NCBI GenBank assembly: GCA_003427395.1
Contig: BFEA01000292.1
Location: forward strand, 1,648,124 to 1,693,342
Reading direction: 5' to 3'
Length of the DNA: 45,219 nucleotides
Origin: Chara braunii
Taxonomy: Eukaryota; Streptophyta; Charophyceae; Charales; Characeae
Shown piece by piece: positions 30,110 through 40,311 of this stretch. Position numbers and translations under genes: made by a program. The notes below the pieces were generated by a model, which saw only the letters and a program-made list of their open reading frames with translations, did no database searches and was not told where the DNA came from. The stretch's first letter is position 1, and the number at the start of each line of letters is the position of its first letter.

Positions 30110-30962
30110 GTGCAAGCAAAGCGATTTGAGTTGCAACTGCGAGGTGTTGATCAACAACCCCCTCACTGTTCGAGGAGTGATTTATACAATTGTTCATTTG
30201 CGTTCATGACATTTTTATGTTGGACAAACGATGCATTCTGCACATCAACGACTGCAAGGGCATTGACATACACGACGCTCTTCTATTGTTTTTTGCCATC
30301 ATCATCTCTACCGTGCAATGTGTGGGCAACCAACATTTAACTTTGCTGCTTGGCCCTTGGAATGCATCGATCCTACCCTTTATCAAATGTCTGAAGGTCT
30401 TGTTGATCATGCCCTCTTTCCACGGGCTGCTGCACCCCGCGAGGGTTTCCGGGTTCGGAAACTTGAAATTCTTCACCCGGTTGCTTTCAATGCAGTCCTT
30501 CCAATGACTCGATTGCAAGCTCCACGACGACATTTCCGCGCTCATCGTTGGACACAAATGGGCCCTCGTCCCTTTGCTCCTCAACCCCCTCTACCTCCTC
30601 ATGCCTTAGCTCCTCTTGTTTCCCTCCCTACCACATCTATTCCTGCTCCATCCGTTCGTGCACCGGCTGATCCTTCTCACATAGCACCCCTTTTACCAAC
30701 ACCCGTTGACTCTTATGCTGCACCCCTTTTATCCACACACGATTACTGTTTGCCTCTCTTGCCAAAACCCCCTCATTGTTTACCTCTCTTGCCAACACCT
30801 TTGGTTAGGTCCTTTATTGTTGATCTTCGTCCAGGTCCCCAACTTATGATTCGCACCTCACTTCATCATCTTCTCATTGAAGCTGCTTTGGGTAATTGGT
30901 ATCGTGTCAAGGCTGATATTGAGCAAGCAGCACCAACATGGTGGGTACAACTTTTGCAATAG
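30110..30962 (+). pseudogene. S1 N-terminal protein: broken GIY-YIG and Pro-rich linker
   Basis: Frames break around 30180-30320, where VIYTIVHL and FYVGQTMHSAHQRLQ remain as the GIY-YIG core, with a stop before FYVG. The frame 30318-30962 is open: CIDPTLYQ, then a basic PRRHFRAHRWTQMGPRPF block, a long Pro/Leu/Ser-rich linker, a VDLRPGPQLMIRTSLHHLL block and a C-terminal KADIEQAAPTWW segment, ending in a TAG at 30960. The same order is found in S3 and S4, where it leads on to the RT. Confidence 0.65.
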
Positions 30963-31010
30963 CTTTACAATAATGTCTCCAATGCAGACATTACAACAGA
31001 CATTTGAAAA

Positions 31011-32900
31011 CCAGACACTGCCTTTTTCTTATGGAAGATTATTGTCTCGCTTTCTTACCTCCTACATCGATCTTTTTATCTTGTCCCTTTTTCTCCGCAT
31101 TTTTTTTTGTTTCCTCTGTTGACAAACCTTCCGCATGTAGTGCAGGAGTTGTATGCCCAATTTGCTGGTTTCATGATAAACTCTGTTACTTCACTTTTTT
31201 TTATGACGGATGTTACGGATGTTATGCTTTGCTCTTTGTCCTCTCACGTAAGCTTGGTATTCTAACTATGTACATTCTTGCTGTACATCCCTTACATGTA
31301 CATTCCTTGTGTACAATTTGTTTTGTCTATTCGTTGTGTACAATTGTTATGTACTCTTTTTCCTTCCGTGCATGATGTGATTGTGATGGCGGTCACCGCA
31401 AGGGCACGAGTTGTACCTCTTTCCCGTGCAGTGAGTATAGTTACGACCCGCCTAAGGTTGGCCACATCCGGGTAGCTGCCCCCATGCCCACTCACCTTTT
31501 GTTCAATGTTCTTTGAGGTAATCCCTCTACGCTGGTTTATGCATGTGACAACTGCTTGGTTACATCTTTTTATGTAGGCACTGTTGGTCTGTCGGTGCAA
31601 GGCTCCTTGCATTATTGCTGTGAGCACACTTATTGAGAGACGCAGTTTCGCATTCAAACCGAGCGCCCTGTTTGACAATACCGCTAACGGTGAAGAACAG
31701 ACAAAAAGGATGACGGCAAGATCCCGACCTGAGCCGTCGGGCCTAAAGTCCTTTCACCTTGTGCACTCGCCTTAATTTCTTTGCATTGAAAAATTGAAAA
31801 ATCAAAAAATAATTGTTCCATAAGCATCAACAATGAATCTACAACTAAGGAATAATTGAGGGGCTACGCCGATACTTCCCAACCCTCTCGGGAGATCTCC
31901 TGCCGCTGGCGTGGCAGGTGCTATACCAAGCTGTCGTCTTGGACACTATGTTCCGTTTGCTCATGCTCACATTTCAAACCGCCAGGTATCTGTCTCTCAT
32001 CGTGTAGATTGGCGTGCACACCTGGAGTGAAATATTACTTTGTATTCTGCAGGAGGTTGGCGCAAGAAACAACTTTGTCTTCTTAACAGTGTTGTGAAGG
32101 CAGAGCGATTTGAGTTGCAATTGCGAGTTGTTGATCAACAACCCCTTAAACTAGGCATGGACCCTCTCAATGTTTATGCAATTGTTCATTTGCCTTCTGG
32201 ACGTTTTTATGTTGGACAGACGATGCGTTCCGCATATCAACGACTTCAAGAGTATTGGCATACACGGCGCTCTTCTGCTGTTTTTCGTCACCGCCATCTC
32301 TACCGTGCAATGTTTGGGCAACCAGCATTCAACTTTGCTGCTTGGCCCTTGGAATGCATCGATCCTACCCTTTATCATACGTCTGAACGTCTTGTTGATC
32401 ATGCCCTTTTTCAGCGGGTTGGACACAAATGTGTCGTCGTCCCTTTGCTCCTCCGCCCCCTACACCTCCTCATGCCTTAGCTCCTCCTATTTCCCTCCCT
32501 ACCACATCTATTGCTGCTCCATCCGTTCCTGCACCGGCTGATCCTTCTCACATATAATCCCTTTTACTTGCTCCATCCGTTCCTGCTCCATCCGTTGGCT
32601 CTTATGCTGCACTCTTTTTATCTACACCCGCTCACTGTTTGCCTCTCTTGCCAACACCCCCTCACTGTTTACCTCTCTTGCCAACACCTTTGGTTAGGTC
32701 CTTTGTTGTTAATCTTCGTCCAGATCCCGAACTTATGATTCGTACCTCACTGCATCGTCTTCTCACTGAAACTGCTTCGGGTAATTGTTGTCGTGTCAAG
32801 GCAGATATTGAGCAAGCAGCACCAGCATCGTGAATATGACTTTTGCAATGATTTTACAATAACGTCTCCAATGCATACATGACAACAAACATTCGAGAAC
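31011..32900 (+). mobile_element. PLE-B unit S2: 5'-only copy with intact GIY-YIG core
   Basis: Starts with CAGACACTGCCTTTTTCTT and ends at ATTCGAGAAC (32900), the same breakpoints as S1 to S2. It is shorter than S3/S4 by about 90 bp because of a deletion at about 32417. It keeps the leader motifs and the best GIY-YIG core, but no RT. Confidence 0.78.
32040..32480 (+). pseudogene. S2 GIY-YIG domain, 146 codons, core intact
   Basis: Residues 45-49 VYAIV and 57-61 YVGQT form the GIY and YIG strands, followed by SAYQRLQEYWHTRR (about residues 64-77) with the catalytic-type Arg and nearby aromatic residues, then HLYRAMFGQPAFNFAAWPLE. In GIY-YIG nucleases Arg in the helix after YIG acts in strand cutting. 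A deletion near 32417 shifts the frame into a short tail and a stop at 32478, so the linker is lost. This is the cleanest nuclease core of the PLE-B family in the window. Confidence 0.72.
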
Positions 32901-33137
32901 TAGATACAACCTTTTTGTTGTGGAAGATAATTGTCTCTCTTTCTTATCTCCTACATCGATCTTCTTTTTTTGTTCCTTTTTCTCCGCATTTTTTTTTTTT
33001 TGCCTTTGTTGACGAACCTCTCGCGTGCTTTGCAGGAGTTGTATGCCCAATTTGCTGGTTTCATGATAAACTCAGCTACTTCACTTTTTTTTATGACAGA
33101 TGTTACAAATGTTTTGCTTGGCTCTTTGTCCTTTCAG

Positions 33138-33473
33138 GTAAGCTTGGTATTTGAACTATGTACATCCCTGCTATACATCCCTTACATATACATTCCTTGT
33201 GTACAATATGTTTTGTTGATTTGTTGTGTACAACTGTTGTGTACTCTTTTTCCTTCCGTGCACAATGTGATTGTGATGGCGGTCACAGCAAGGGCACGGG
33301 TTGTACCCTTTTCCCGTGCAGTGGGTATAGTTATGACCCGCCTAAGGTTTGTCACACCCGGACGGCTGCCTCCGTGCCCACTCACCTCTTGTTCCATGTT
33401 CTTTGAGATTTTCCTTTTACGTTGGTTTATGCATGACATTGTGGTAACTGCTTGGTGACATCTTTTTACGCAG
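33138..33473 (+). other. putative intron in PLE-B leader (S3)
   Basis: TTTCAG|GTAAGC donor at 33133-33143 and TTTTTACGCAG acceptor ending at 33473, matching the positions in S1. Retained at both ends, with length 336 versus 342 bases. Confidence 0.4.
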
Positions 33474-34075
33474 ACAATGTTGGTCTGTCGGTGCAAGGCT
33501 CCTGGCGTTGCTGTTGTGAGCACACTTATTGGGAGATGCAGTTTCACATTCAAACCGAGCGCCCTCTTTGACAATGCTGCTAGCGGTGAATAGCAGACAA
33601 AAAGGACGATGACACGATCCCGGCCTGAGCTGTCAGACCTGAAGTCCTTTCACCTTGTGCACTCACCTCAATTTTTTTGCATTGGAAAATTGAAAAATCG
33701 AAAAATAATTGTTCCATAACCATCAACAATAAATCTACAAAGAAAGAATAATCAAGGGGCTACCCCGATACTTCCCACCCCCGACGTGACATTTCCTGCC
33801 GCTGGCATGACAGGTGCTATACCAAGCTTTCCTCTTGGACACTATGTTCCGTTTGCTCATGCTCACATGTCAAACCGCCAGACATCTGTCTCTCATCGTG
33901 TAGATTGACGTGCACACCTGAAGTGGAATACTAATTTGTATTCTGTAGGAGGTTGGTGCAAGAAACAACTTTGTCTTCTTAACAGTGTTGTGCAAGCAGA
34001 GCGATTTGAGTTGCAACTGTGAGGTGTTGATCAACAACCCCTTGAAGTAGGTATGAACCCCTCACTGTTCGAGGA

Positions 34076-34375
34076 GTGATTTATGCAATTGTTCATTTGC
34101 CTTCAGGGCGTTTTTATGTTGGACAGACGATGCATTCTGCACATCAACGGCTGCAAGAGCATTGGAGTACACGACGCTCTTCTGCTGCTTTTCGACAACG
34201 CTCTATCGTGCAATGTGTGGGCAACCAACATTCAAGTTTGTTGCTTGACCCCTGGAATGCACCGATCCTACCCTTTATCATTCGTTTGAATATCTTGTTG
34301 ATCATGCCCTCTTTCAGCGGGCTGCTGCACCCCGCGAGGGTTTCTGTGTTCGTAAACTTCGAACTCTTCACCTGA
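34076..34375 (+). pseudogene. Unit 3 GIY-YIG domain, frameshifted after the core
   Basis: The frame opens with IYAIVHLPSGRFYVGQT (34079-34129), an excellent GIY-YIG core, followed by MHSAHQRLQEHW with the helix Arg and a His. A frameshift near 34190 (compare S2 and S4) diverts the frame to a stop at 34373. The homologous frame resumes as VCCLDPWN / IDPTLYH-like sequence and a VRKLRTLHLIGFN-like block downstream. Confidence 0.72.
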
Positions 34376-34765
34376 TTGGTTTCAATGCCGTCCTTCCAAT
34401 AACTAGATTATTGGCTCCACGACGACACTTCCGCCCTGCTCCTCAACCCCCTCTACCTCCTCATGCCTAAGCTCCTCCTGTTTCCCTGCCTACCACATCT
34501 ATTGCTGCTCCATCCGTTCCTGCACCAGCTGATCCTTCTCATAAAACACCCATTTTACCAACACCCGTTGGCTCTTATGTTACACCCCTTTTATCTACAC
34601 CCGCTCACTGCTTGCCTCTCTTCCCAACACCCCCTCATTATTTACCTCTCTTGCCAACACCTTTGGTTATGTCCTTTGCTGTTGATCTTCGTCCGGGTCC
34701 CCAACTTATGATTCGTACCTCACTGCATCGTCTTCTCACTGAAGCTGCTTCGGGTAATTGGTGTC

Positions 34766-35659
34766 ATGTCAAGGCTGATATTTGAGCAAGCAGCACCAGG
34801 ATGGCGGGTACGACTTTTGCAATGGCTTTACAATAATGTCTCCAATGCAGACATGACAACAGACATTCGAGAACTCGAATGCCTCATCCGAAAATTGCAG
34901 CATACCCACCAACGTTACACAACACAACCTCGTGACCCGTTTATTGACCACATCAAGGTCGCACATGCACATGAGGTAGCTCGTGCTACAAACTTGCGCC
35001 ATGTGTTACAATTGTCGGATGTAGTTGCATTGCACCCCGATCCTCATGCAACCACACATCTTCGTGTATGTGACAAACTGATGCCACCCACGTGTGTCCA
35101 GTTTTGTAACTTTACTGATGTAACCTTGAGTGTTGCTCCTGGCATGACCTTACCCGACTCCTCGGATTGCGAATGTCGCAGAGCCTTTCCACATTGTTCT
35201 GATCTTGTGAATGGCCATATTGTGTCTGTTGACTACAATATCATCTCCAATGATAGTCTTCGCAAACTTTTTCAAAAAGGCTCGAAGTATTGGCTGAATG
35301 GGGAAACTGCCGCTGTGCTCCACGCTCTGGCAATTGGACTAGACGACCACATTGTCGATTACAAAAGGTTGTTGGCCGGACATTCTCACTCTGCTTCTTT
35401 CTCGTCTCTTTCTCAGAAGTTGAACAATCGGCGTTCTGCAATCGTTGCTCATTGTCAATCCAATGCATCTTCGTTCTCCAATCGTGTGAGCCAGCCACGT
35501 TCACTACATTCTAGACATGCCTCCTTGCACCATCTTCAACAACACTTTGCCATTGTCCCTGTGGACAAAACATCACACAATTTGGCAATTCGCTGCAAGA
35601 ATTTGTATCTGTTTCATCTCTCTACCCATGTGGACAGTCTCACTTATACTGGTCCTTAA
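34766..35659 (+). pseudogene. Unit 3 pre-RT region with DCEC...GHI motif and first RT block
   Basis: The longest clean frame of PLE-B, 297 codons. It crosses the S/L junction (34874). Residues about 20-110 are a helical, His/Arg-rich segment; DSSDCECRRAFPHC and NGHI (about residues 131-152) form the conserved Cys/His block; a KLFQKGSKYWLNGETAAVLH segment follows; and FAIVPVDKTSHNLAIRC (about residues 261-277) is the first RT block, with the PVDK signature of PLE and related enzymes. It ends at a TAA (35657-35659) that is not present in unit 4. The RT continues in other frames. Confidence 0.7.
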
Positions 35660-36902
35660 GAGTCCGTTGCTGATGTCCTTGACCACCATGCAGTGTGGAA
35701 TCACCATTGGGGTTACACCCACACTGATACCCTACCTTACCTTTACTATGTACTCTAAACTCACAAGTCTCCTTCAACTCTTCGCAACATTACCAGAGTC
35801 ACAGCTCAAAATAATAGTGTTATTCCCCTGCGTGCTCGTCCTCTTCCAACAATTCGCACCATTCATGAATGGCCTCCTCACAAACCCTTGGCTAGCACAA
35901 CGACTACTTCGTCGTATCTCAGCGTTTCTTTGCAAGGAGTGATCTCCACTCTTCGCGAGAAAGACACTGAGCTCTATCAACAGGTTGGTGTTCGACGGTG
36001 CTGGATCGTTTAGAGTGCCGATGAAGTGGCGATTGACCTGAAAAACATTGCATTGTCTCTTCATGGCGTCTCTCCTCGCACTGTTGATTTTACCACAATC
36101 TACACCAACTTTCCTCATGACCGCAGTCTGAATAATGTGACAAAAATTGTTGATGAAGCTCGTGCTTATGCCCTTCGGCAAGCTCCTACACATTCACGCT
36201 GCGTTGCCCTCAACATGGTTATTCGAGGACCTAGATGTGGCCAATGGAAAACTGATTCAGGCTCGGATACCCTTTCTGTTTCTCAGATTCTCCAACATCT
36301 TTGCTTTGTTGTACAAAACAGTGTCATTTTTTTATACACGAGAGATGACACGCTTCGGAAACAAATTATTGGTATTCCAATGGGAATGAATGTTGGCCCA
36401 AAAATTTCTAATCTGACGCTGTATTGGGATGAAGCACGCTTTAATAAGCCTTATTGATGACACTCGTCAACATGATCTTCAAGATGCTCAACAATATGCC
36501 TTCACCTAGCACCTCATTGATGATGTTCTTTCATGGGGACAATTACCTCCTCCACCAGAACACTGCTTGAGTGGAAGGAAACTACAACTAAAGATGACTC
36601 ATGTACCTTTTTAGGTATGCGGCTACGGGTCCGTTCCGATGGCTCGCTTCGCATGAGCGTCTTTGATAAAGCGGCTGCTCTGGACTTCCCTGTCATTCGT
36701 TATCCAAGTGCGACCTCCAACATCCCTTCCCATCAACTGGCTGGTGTGTTCACTGGGCAATTGACCTGATTTGAACAAATCTGTAACAATTGGCAGGACT
36801 CTCGAGCTTTAGCAACAACACTTACTCGTCGTACTATGCTTTCGCGTGGGCATTCTCAACCAACCCTTGCTAAGGGGTTGACCTGATACACGCTCCCGCC
36901 AA
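35660..36902 (+). pseudogene. Unit 3 reverse transcriptase palm and thumb, broken
   Basis: PLE-type blocks: PYLYYVL (about 35730), STLREKDTELYQQVGV (about 35945), VDFTTIYTNFPHD (motif A, catalytic Asp at 36085), KQIIGIPMGMNVGPKISNL (motif B, about 36360), LIDDVLSWG (motif C, Asp pair at 36519-36524, one stop just upstream at 36507), CTFLGMRLRVRSDGSLRM (motif D/E region, 36602-36656), and FPVIRYPSATSNIPSHQLAG (36687-36746). The catalytic residues are kept although frames shift near 35755 and 36457. The HPS/SNIP-like block after motif E is typical of PLE RTs. It would make cDNA at the nick cut by GIY-YIG. Confidence 0.78.
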
Positions 36903-36920
36903 CGTCGCTATCCTACACAT

Positions 36921-37472
36921 GTGACGCGTCTCTCTCAGTGGTTCAGACGCATGTTGCCATGGTCCTTGTATCATCTAATTTCTTTTCCGCCTCCACGATG
37001 CTCTCGTCCTGCCCCTGCTTACTCATCTGCTGCTACCGTAGTTTTTACTGTTGCAGTCTTCACTCCTGCAATGTCAACTGTTGCGATTTTCAGTGCTGCA
37101 GTGTCCATCGCTGCAGTTTCCACTACTCCAATTTCCACTGCTCTAGTTTCCACTGTTGCGGTTTTCACTGCTGCAGTTTCCATTGCTCCAGTTTCCGCTG
37201 CTGCAGTTTCTACTGCTGCGGTTTCCACTGCTGCAATTTTCAGTACAACAGTTTTTCGAACTGTAATTCCCTCTACTTTAATTTTTACTGCTACAATTTT
37301 CTGTCGTGCAGCTCGAATGCAAAGAACATCACAATCTCTCCGACGCTCACGTCCTTTACTCCGAAATCTTGCCCAATGCAACCCCCTCTCATCTTTGTCT
37401 GTGCTTGGCCATAGACGACAGTCACTGCGTTCCTCCTCACCACCCCCATCCCCTCCACGGTCTCGCTTGTGA
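36921..37472 (+). pseudogene. Unit 3 RT C-terminal extension with TAAVS pentapeptide repeats
   Basis: A 183-codon open frame. After a basic segment (RLSQWFRRM) and a PAPAYSSAAT lead, about 14 imperfect pentads of the form T-A-A-V-S (15-bp units, 37042-37254) follow, then a basic Ser/Arg-rich tail. In unit 4 the same repeat (about 13 pentads, 44395-44600) lies in the same frame as the preceding RT, so it is a C-terminal extension of the RT and not a separate gene. The strict 15-bp period suggests slippage growth under frame constraint. The function is unknown: a flexible Ala/Thr/Ser spacer is possible. Confidence 0.6.
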
Positions 37473-37918
37473 ACAGACTCTCCGGTTTCCATTGTTCCCA
37501 TTGTTGCACTTGCATTGTCAGGTACAAGTTCAACTTCTGTTTGCAACACCACTACTCCTCTTGTTGTGAATCACCGACGACATCCGCGACATCGTCACTT
37601 GTTCGGGGATCAGCAACTTGTTTCTTTGTCTGCCCGATTTACTTTGTGCCTCCTCCACAGGTTGTTGCGGTTCCTTTGTTTCAAACGGCAATATCTGCTC
37701 CTATGCCTCCCACAGACAGTCCAGCTGCATCCAGGCAGCCACCTGTCCCTACTCAGGATGCAACCGCTGCCCAGAGTACACTCCCGACTCCAGGTACAGT
37801 CCCGCCTCAGGATGAGGCCCTAAACGTTGAGGGATTGAAATATGATCTGCCCGGATTGGAGTTGACCCCACAAAGCGTATACACCATCAGACTTCCTTGC
37901 AATCGCCCTTCATCTTGA
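37469..37918 (+). pseudogene. Unit 3 Pro/Ser/Thr-rich linker before the Josephin-like region
   Basis: An open 150-codon frame. Its second half (about residues 75-120) is a Pro/Ala/Thr/Gln linker with PPTDSPAASRQPPVP and TPGTVPPQDE, then ALNVEGLKYDLPGLEL and a shift into the Josephin-like frame at about 37880. The equivalent in unit 4 (44829-45044) keeps PGTVP and ALNVEGLKHD before sequence similarity ends at about 45045. Confidence 0.5.
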
Positions 37919-38270
37919 TGCTTATCTTCCCCAACGACAGCCAGAGGATTGTAATTATACCAGCGAAGGAGGTTTTACCATTGTTGTTCTACAAGTAGCA
38001 ATGAAGGACCGTCAACTTGAACTACGCAATGCTCGAGCAGGTGAGTGGTTTAATCCTCCATCCCACATCTCTGCGTGCATTGTGCACGGCCATGGCCGTT
38101 ACATGGCCATTGTACATGCCTCTGACCACTGACAGCTGTAGGAAAACGACACCATGGTTCATGCCATATTTGATGTCACTGATTTCTTACAAAATAATGT
38201 TGTTTTCTTGCCACAACAAACCGTCCGCAATCTCTTTTATGTCGAAGATCATTCCTCTAACCCCGTGCTG
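37880..38270 (+). pseudogene. Josephin-like (deubiquitinase-type) region at the PLE-B 3' end
   Basis: One frame with two stops (38129, 38138) reads YTPSDFLAIALHLD, GGFTIVVLQVAMKDRQLEL, ACIVHGHGRYMAIVHASDH, then END and HAIFDVTDFL. Order, spacing and hydrophobic pattern follow Josephin domains (ataxin-3 type): the TPxDLxxIAxxLD helix, the GxFSIQVLxxAL...LEL strand-helix, and the strand holding the catalytic His before a W. At the His position this copy has Arg (CGT, one transition from CAT). Trp may be the first stop (TGA from TGG). An Asn after it fits the third catalytic residue. No catalytic Cys is identified upstream. Josephin enzymes cleave ubiquitin; whether this one did is not shown. 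Confidence 0.42.
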
Positions 38271-38294
38271 CAGCAAGACAATGCACCAACACTC

Positions 38295-38698
38295 TGCGAC
38301 CTTCTCCTTTGCACAGCCACAAACACTGTTACACTCGGCTGTAGCCGTCATCGTCTTTGTCATAATCACTACAGCGATATGGTTTTTTCATCCATGTGTG
38401 TGTAGAGGACTGTCCCACCGTTCTTGACTGCAGGCACCCTCCGCATCTGGACACTATATGTCCATTTTGCGGTCATGGGCGCTATACTGAATGCATGCTC
38501 TTTTGTGGTGATCGTTCTTCTTTCAGTTTGGCCTGCAATCGACATGCCATTTGTCGGGGGTGTATGGTGGACATGCTCAATGCCACCCGCGGTGGCAATT
38601 GTTGCACTAAGAATGCTCAACTAGATCTTCCATGTGTTCATCCACGTCATCCTTACAATGTATGTCCTCTCTGTCGTCAAGGACAGACTCATTCTTGA
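38295..38698 (+). pseudogene. two tandem RING-like Cys/His fingers
   Basis: Finger 1 (38295-38470, with a slip in a TG run at 38396-38405): C-x4-C-x9-C-x2-H-x2-C-x2-H, then C-x-H-x2-H-x4-C-x2-C (DCRHPPHLDTICPFC). Finger 2 (38492-38677): C-x3-C-x9-C-x2-H-x2-C-x2-C (ACNRHAICRGC), then C-x-H-x2-H-x4-C-x2-C (PCVHPRHPYNVCPLC). The spacing of the third to sixth ligands and the last pair matches C3HC4 RING fingers, which bind E2 enzymes in ubiquitin ligases. Equal spacing in both copies shows an internal duplication of one module. The last 100 codons are open to a TGA at 38696. No copy exists in unit 4, where similarity ends earlier. Confidence 0.55.
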
Positions 38699-39013
38699 GT
38701 CTTTTCTTATGATCCTTTTTTGCCTTCATCTTCACTCCACACTCTATACTTTCCCTGACTTTCTTTTTATCGTTCTTTGTTTGTCTGCTCTCCATCTCTC
38801 CTCCCTGTGTTTATCCCCTCCCCCTTCACTCTGCCTCTTTCTCACAGCGTACAAGTGGGTTGTTATGGCACACGGGGATGGGGGCAGCGCGTGCTCAACT
38901 TCATTAACGTGGCGAGCCTTGTACGTGAGAGGCACGGTGAAAGGGGAGTCAAAAGAAGAATGAGTAAAATGAATGGTTTCACTGTGCCCTTCGTGTTTGT
39001 CTTTTTTTTTTTA
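38699..39013. other. untranslated 3' region of unit 3
   Basis: A pyrimidine-rich stretch (38699-38850) and TTTCTCACAG at about 38840, which could be a splice acceptor. No domain is seen in the open frames. Confidence 0.4.
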
Positions 39014-39039
39014 TAATTATTATTATTATTATTATTATT
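39014..39039. repeat. (ATT)n microsatellite
   Basis: About eight ATT units after a T-rich run. It may mark the 3' tail of unit 3. Confidence 0.9.
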
Positions 39040-40311
39040 GTGGTTTGTTTCGTAAATTGCGCTCTTTTAGTTCATAGTTATGTGACAATATATTCTCCGG
39101 CGTTGCTAGCCCTATGCTTTTGCAGATTGAGCAGCGAGCGCCGGGACTGTACAACCAAGCACTGCCTTTTTCTTGTGGAAGATAATTGTCTCTCTTTCTT
39201 GCCTCATACATCAATCTTCTTTTCTTGTTTTTTTTTCTCCGCATTTTTTCTTTGTTGCCTCGGTTGGCGAACCTCCCGCGTGCTTTGCAGGAGTCGTATG
39301 CCCAATTGGTTGGTTTCATGATAAACTCAGCTACTTCACTTTTTTTTATGACAGATGTTACAAATGTTTTGCGTGACTCTTTGTCCTTTAAGGTAAGCTT
39401 GGTATTGTAACTATGTACATTATTGTTGTACATCCCTTACATGTACATTCCTTGTGTACAATTTGTTTTGTCTATTCGTTGTGTACAGCTGTTATGTACT
39501 GTTTTTCCTTCCGTGCACAATGTGATTGTGATGGCGGTCACCGCAAGGGCAAGGGTTGTACCCCTTTCCTGTGCAGTGGGTATAGTTACGCCCCGCCTAA
39601 GGTTGGCCAAACCCGGGCGGATCCCCCGTGCCCACTCACCTCTTGTTCCATGTTCTTTCAGATAATCCTTCTATGATGGTTTATGCATGTGTCAACTGCT
39701 TGGTGATATCTTTTTATGTACGCACTGTTGGTCTGTCGGTGCAAGGCTCCTGACATTGCTGCTGTGAGCACACTCATTGGGAGATGCAATTTCGCATTCA
39801 AACCGAGTGCCCTCTTCGACAATGCTGCTAGCGGTGAACAACAGACAAAAAGGACGACGGCAGGACCCCAACCTGAGCCGTCGGGCCTAAAGTCCTTTCA
39901 CCTTGTGCACTTGCCTCCACTTCTTTGCAGTGGAAAATTGAAAAATAAAAAAATAATTGTTCCATAACCATCAACAATGAATTTACAACTAAGGAATAAT
40001 CAAGGGGCTACCTCTATACTTCTCACCCCTCTCGGGAGATTTCTTGTCGCTAGCTTGGCAGGGGCTATACTAAGCTTTCCTCTTGGACATTATGTTCCGT
40101 TTGCTCATGCTCACATGTCAAACCGCCCGGCATTTGTCTCTGATCGTGTAGATTGGTGTGCACACCTGGAGTGCACTACTAATTTGTATTCTGCAAGAGG
40201 TTGACGCAAGAAACAACTCTGTCTTCTTAACAGTGTTGTGCAAGCAGAGCGATTTGAGTTGGAACTGCGAGGTGTTGATCAACAACCCCTTGAACCAGAT
40301 ATGGACCCCCT

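Larger units (their letters stand above)
29076..31010 (+). mobile_element. PLE-B unit S1: 5'-only copy with GIY-YIG remnant
   Basis: First of four related 5' segments. It lacks the first about 65 bases present in the others, has the conserved leader with splice-like sites (29256-29600), and then the N-terminal protein region. It stops at the same point as S2 (ACATTTGAAAAC, 31000-31010) and joins the start of the next unit. It has no RT. Confidence 0.75.
32901..39040 (+). mobile_element. PLE-B unit 3: near full-length Penelope-like element (S3 + L)
   Basis: Order: leader (32901-33700), N-terminal region with GIY-YIG (33750-34380), Pro-rich linker, DCEC...GHI block, RT (34766-36900), TAAVS pentapeptide repeats (37042-37254), Ser/Pro-rich linker, a Josephin-like region (37880-38250), two RING-like fingers (38295-38698), then an untranslated part ending near an ATT microsatellite. 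The S part ends at 34874, where S1 and S2 are cut. The coding path is broken in many places. A frame open across the S/L boundary here and in unit 4 shows that GIY-YIG is N-terminal to the RT. The 3' end is uncertain. Confidence 0.7.

Noticed and set aside
37019-37552. Minus-strand frame of 177 codons rich in VETAA repeats, and a + strand Cys/His-rich frame over the same repeat
   Set aside because: Both are other readings of the 15-bp minisatellite. Only the T-A-A-V-S frame is continuous with the RT in unit 4.
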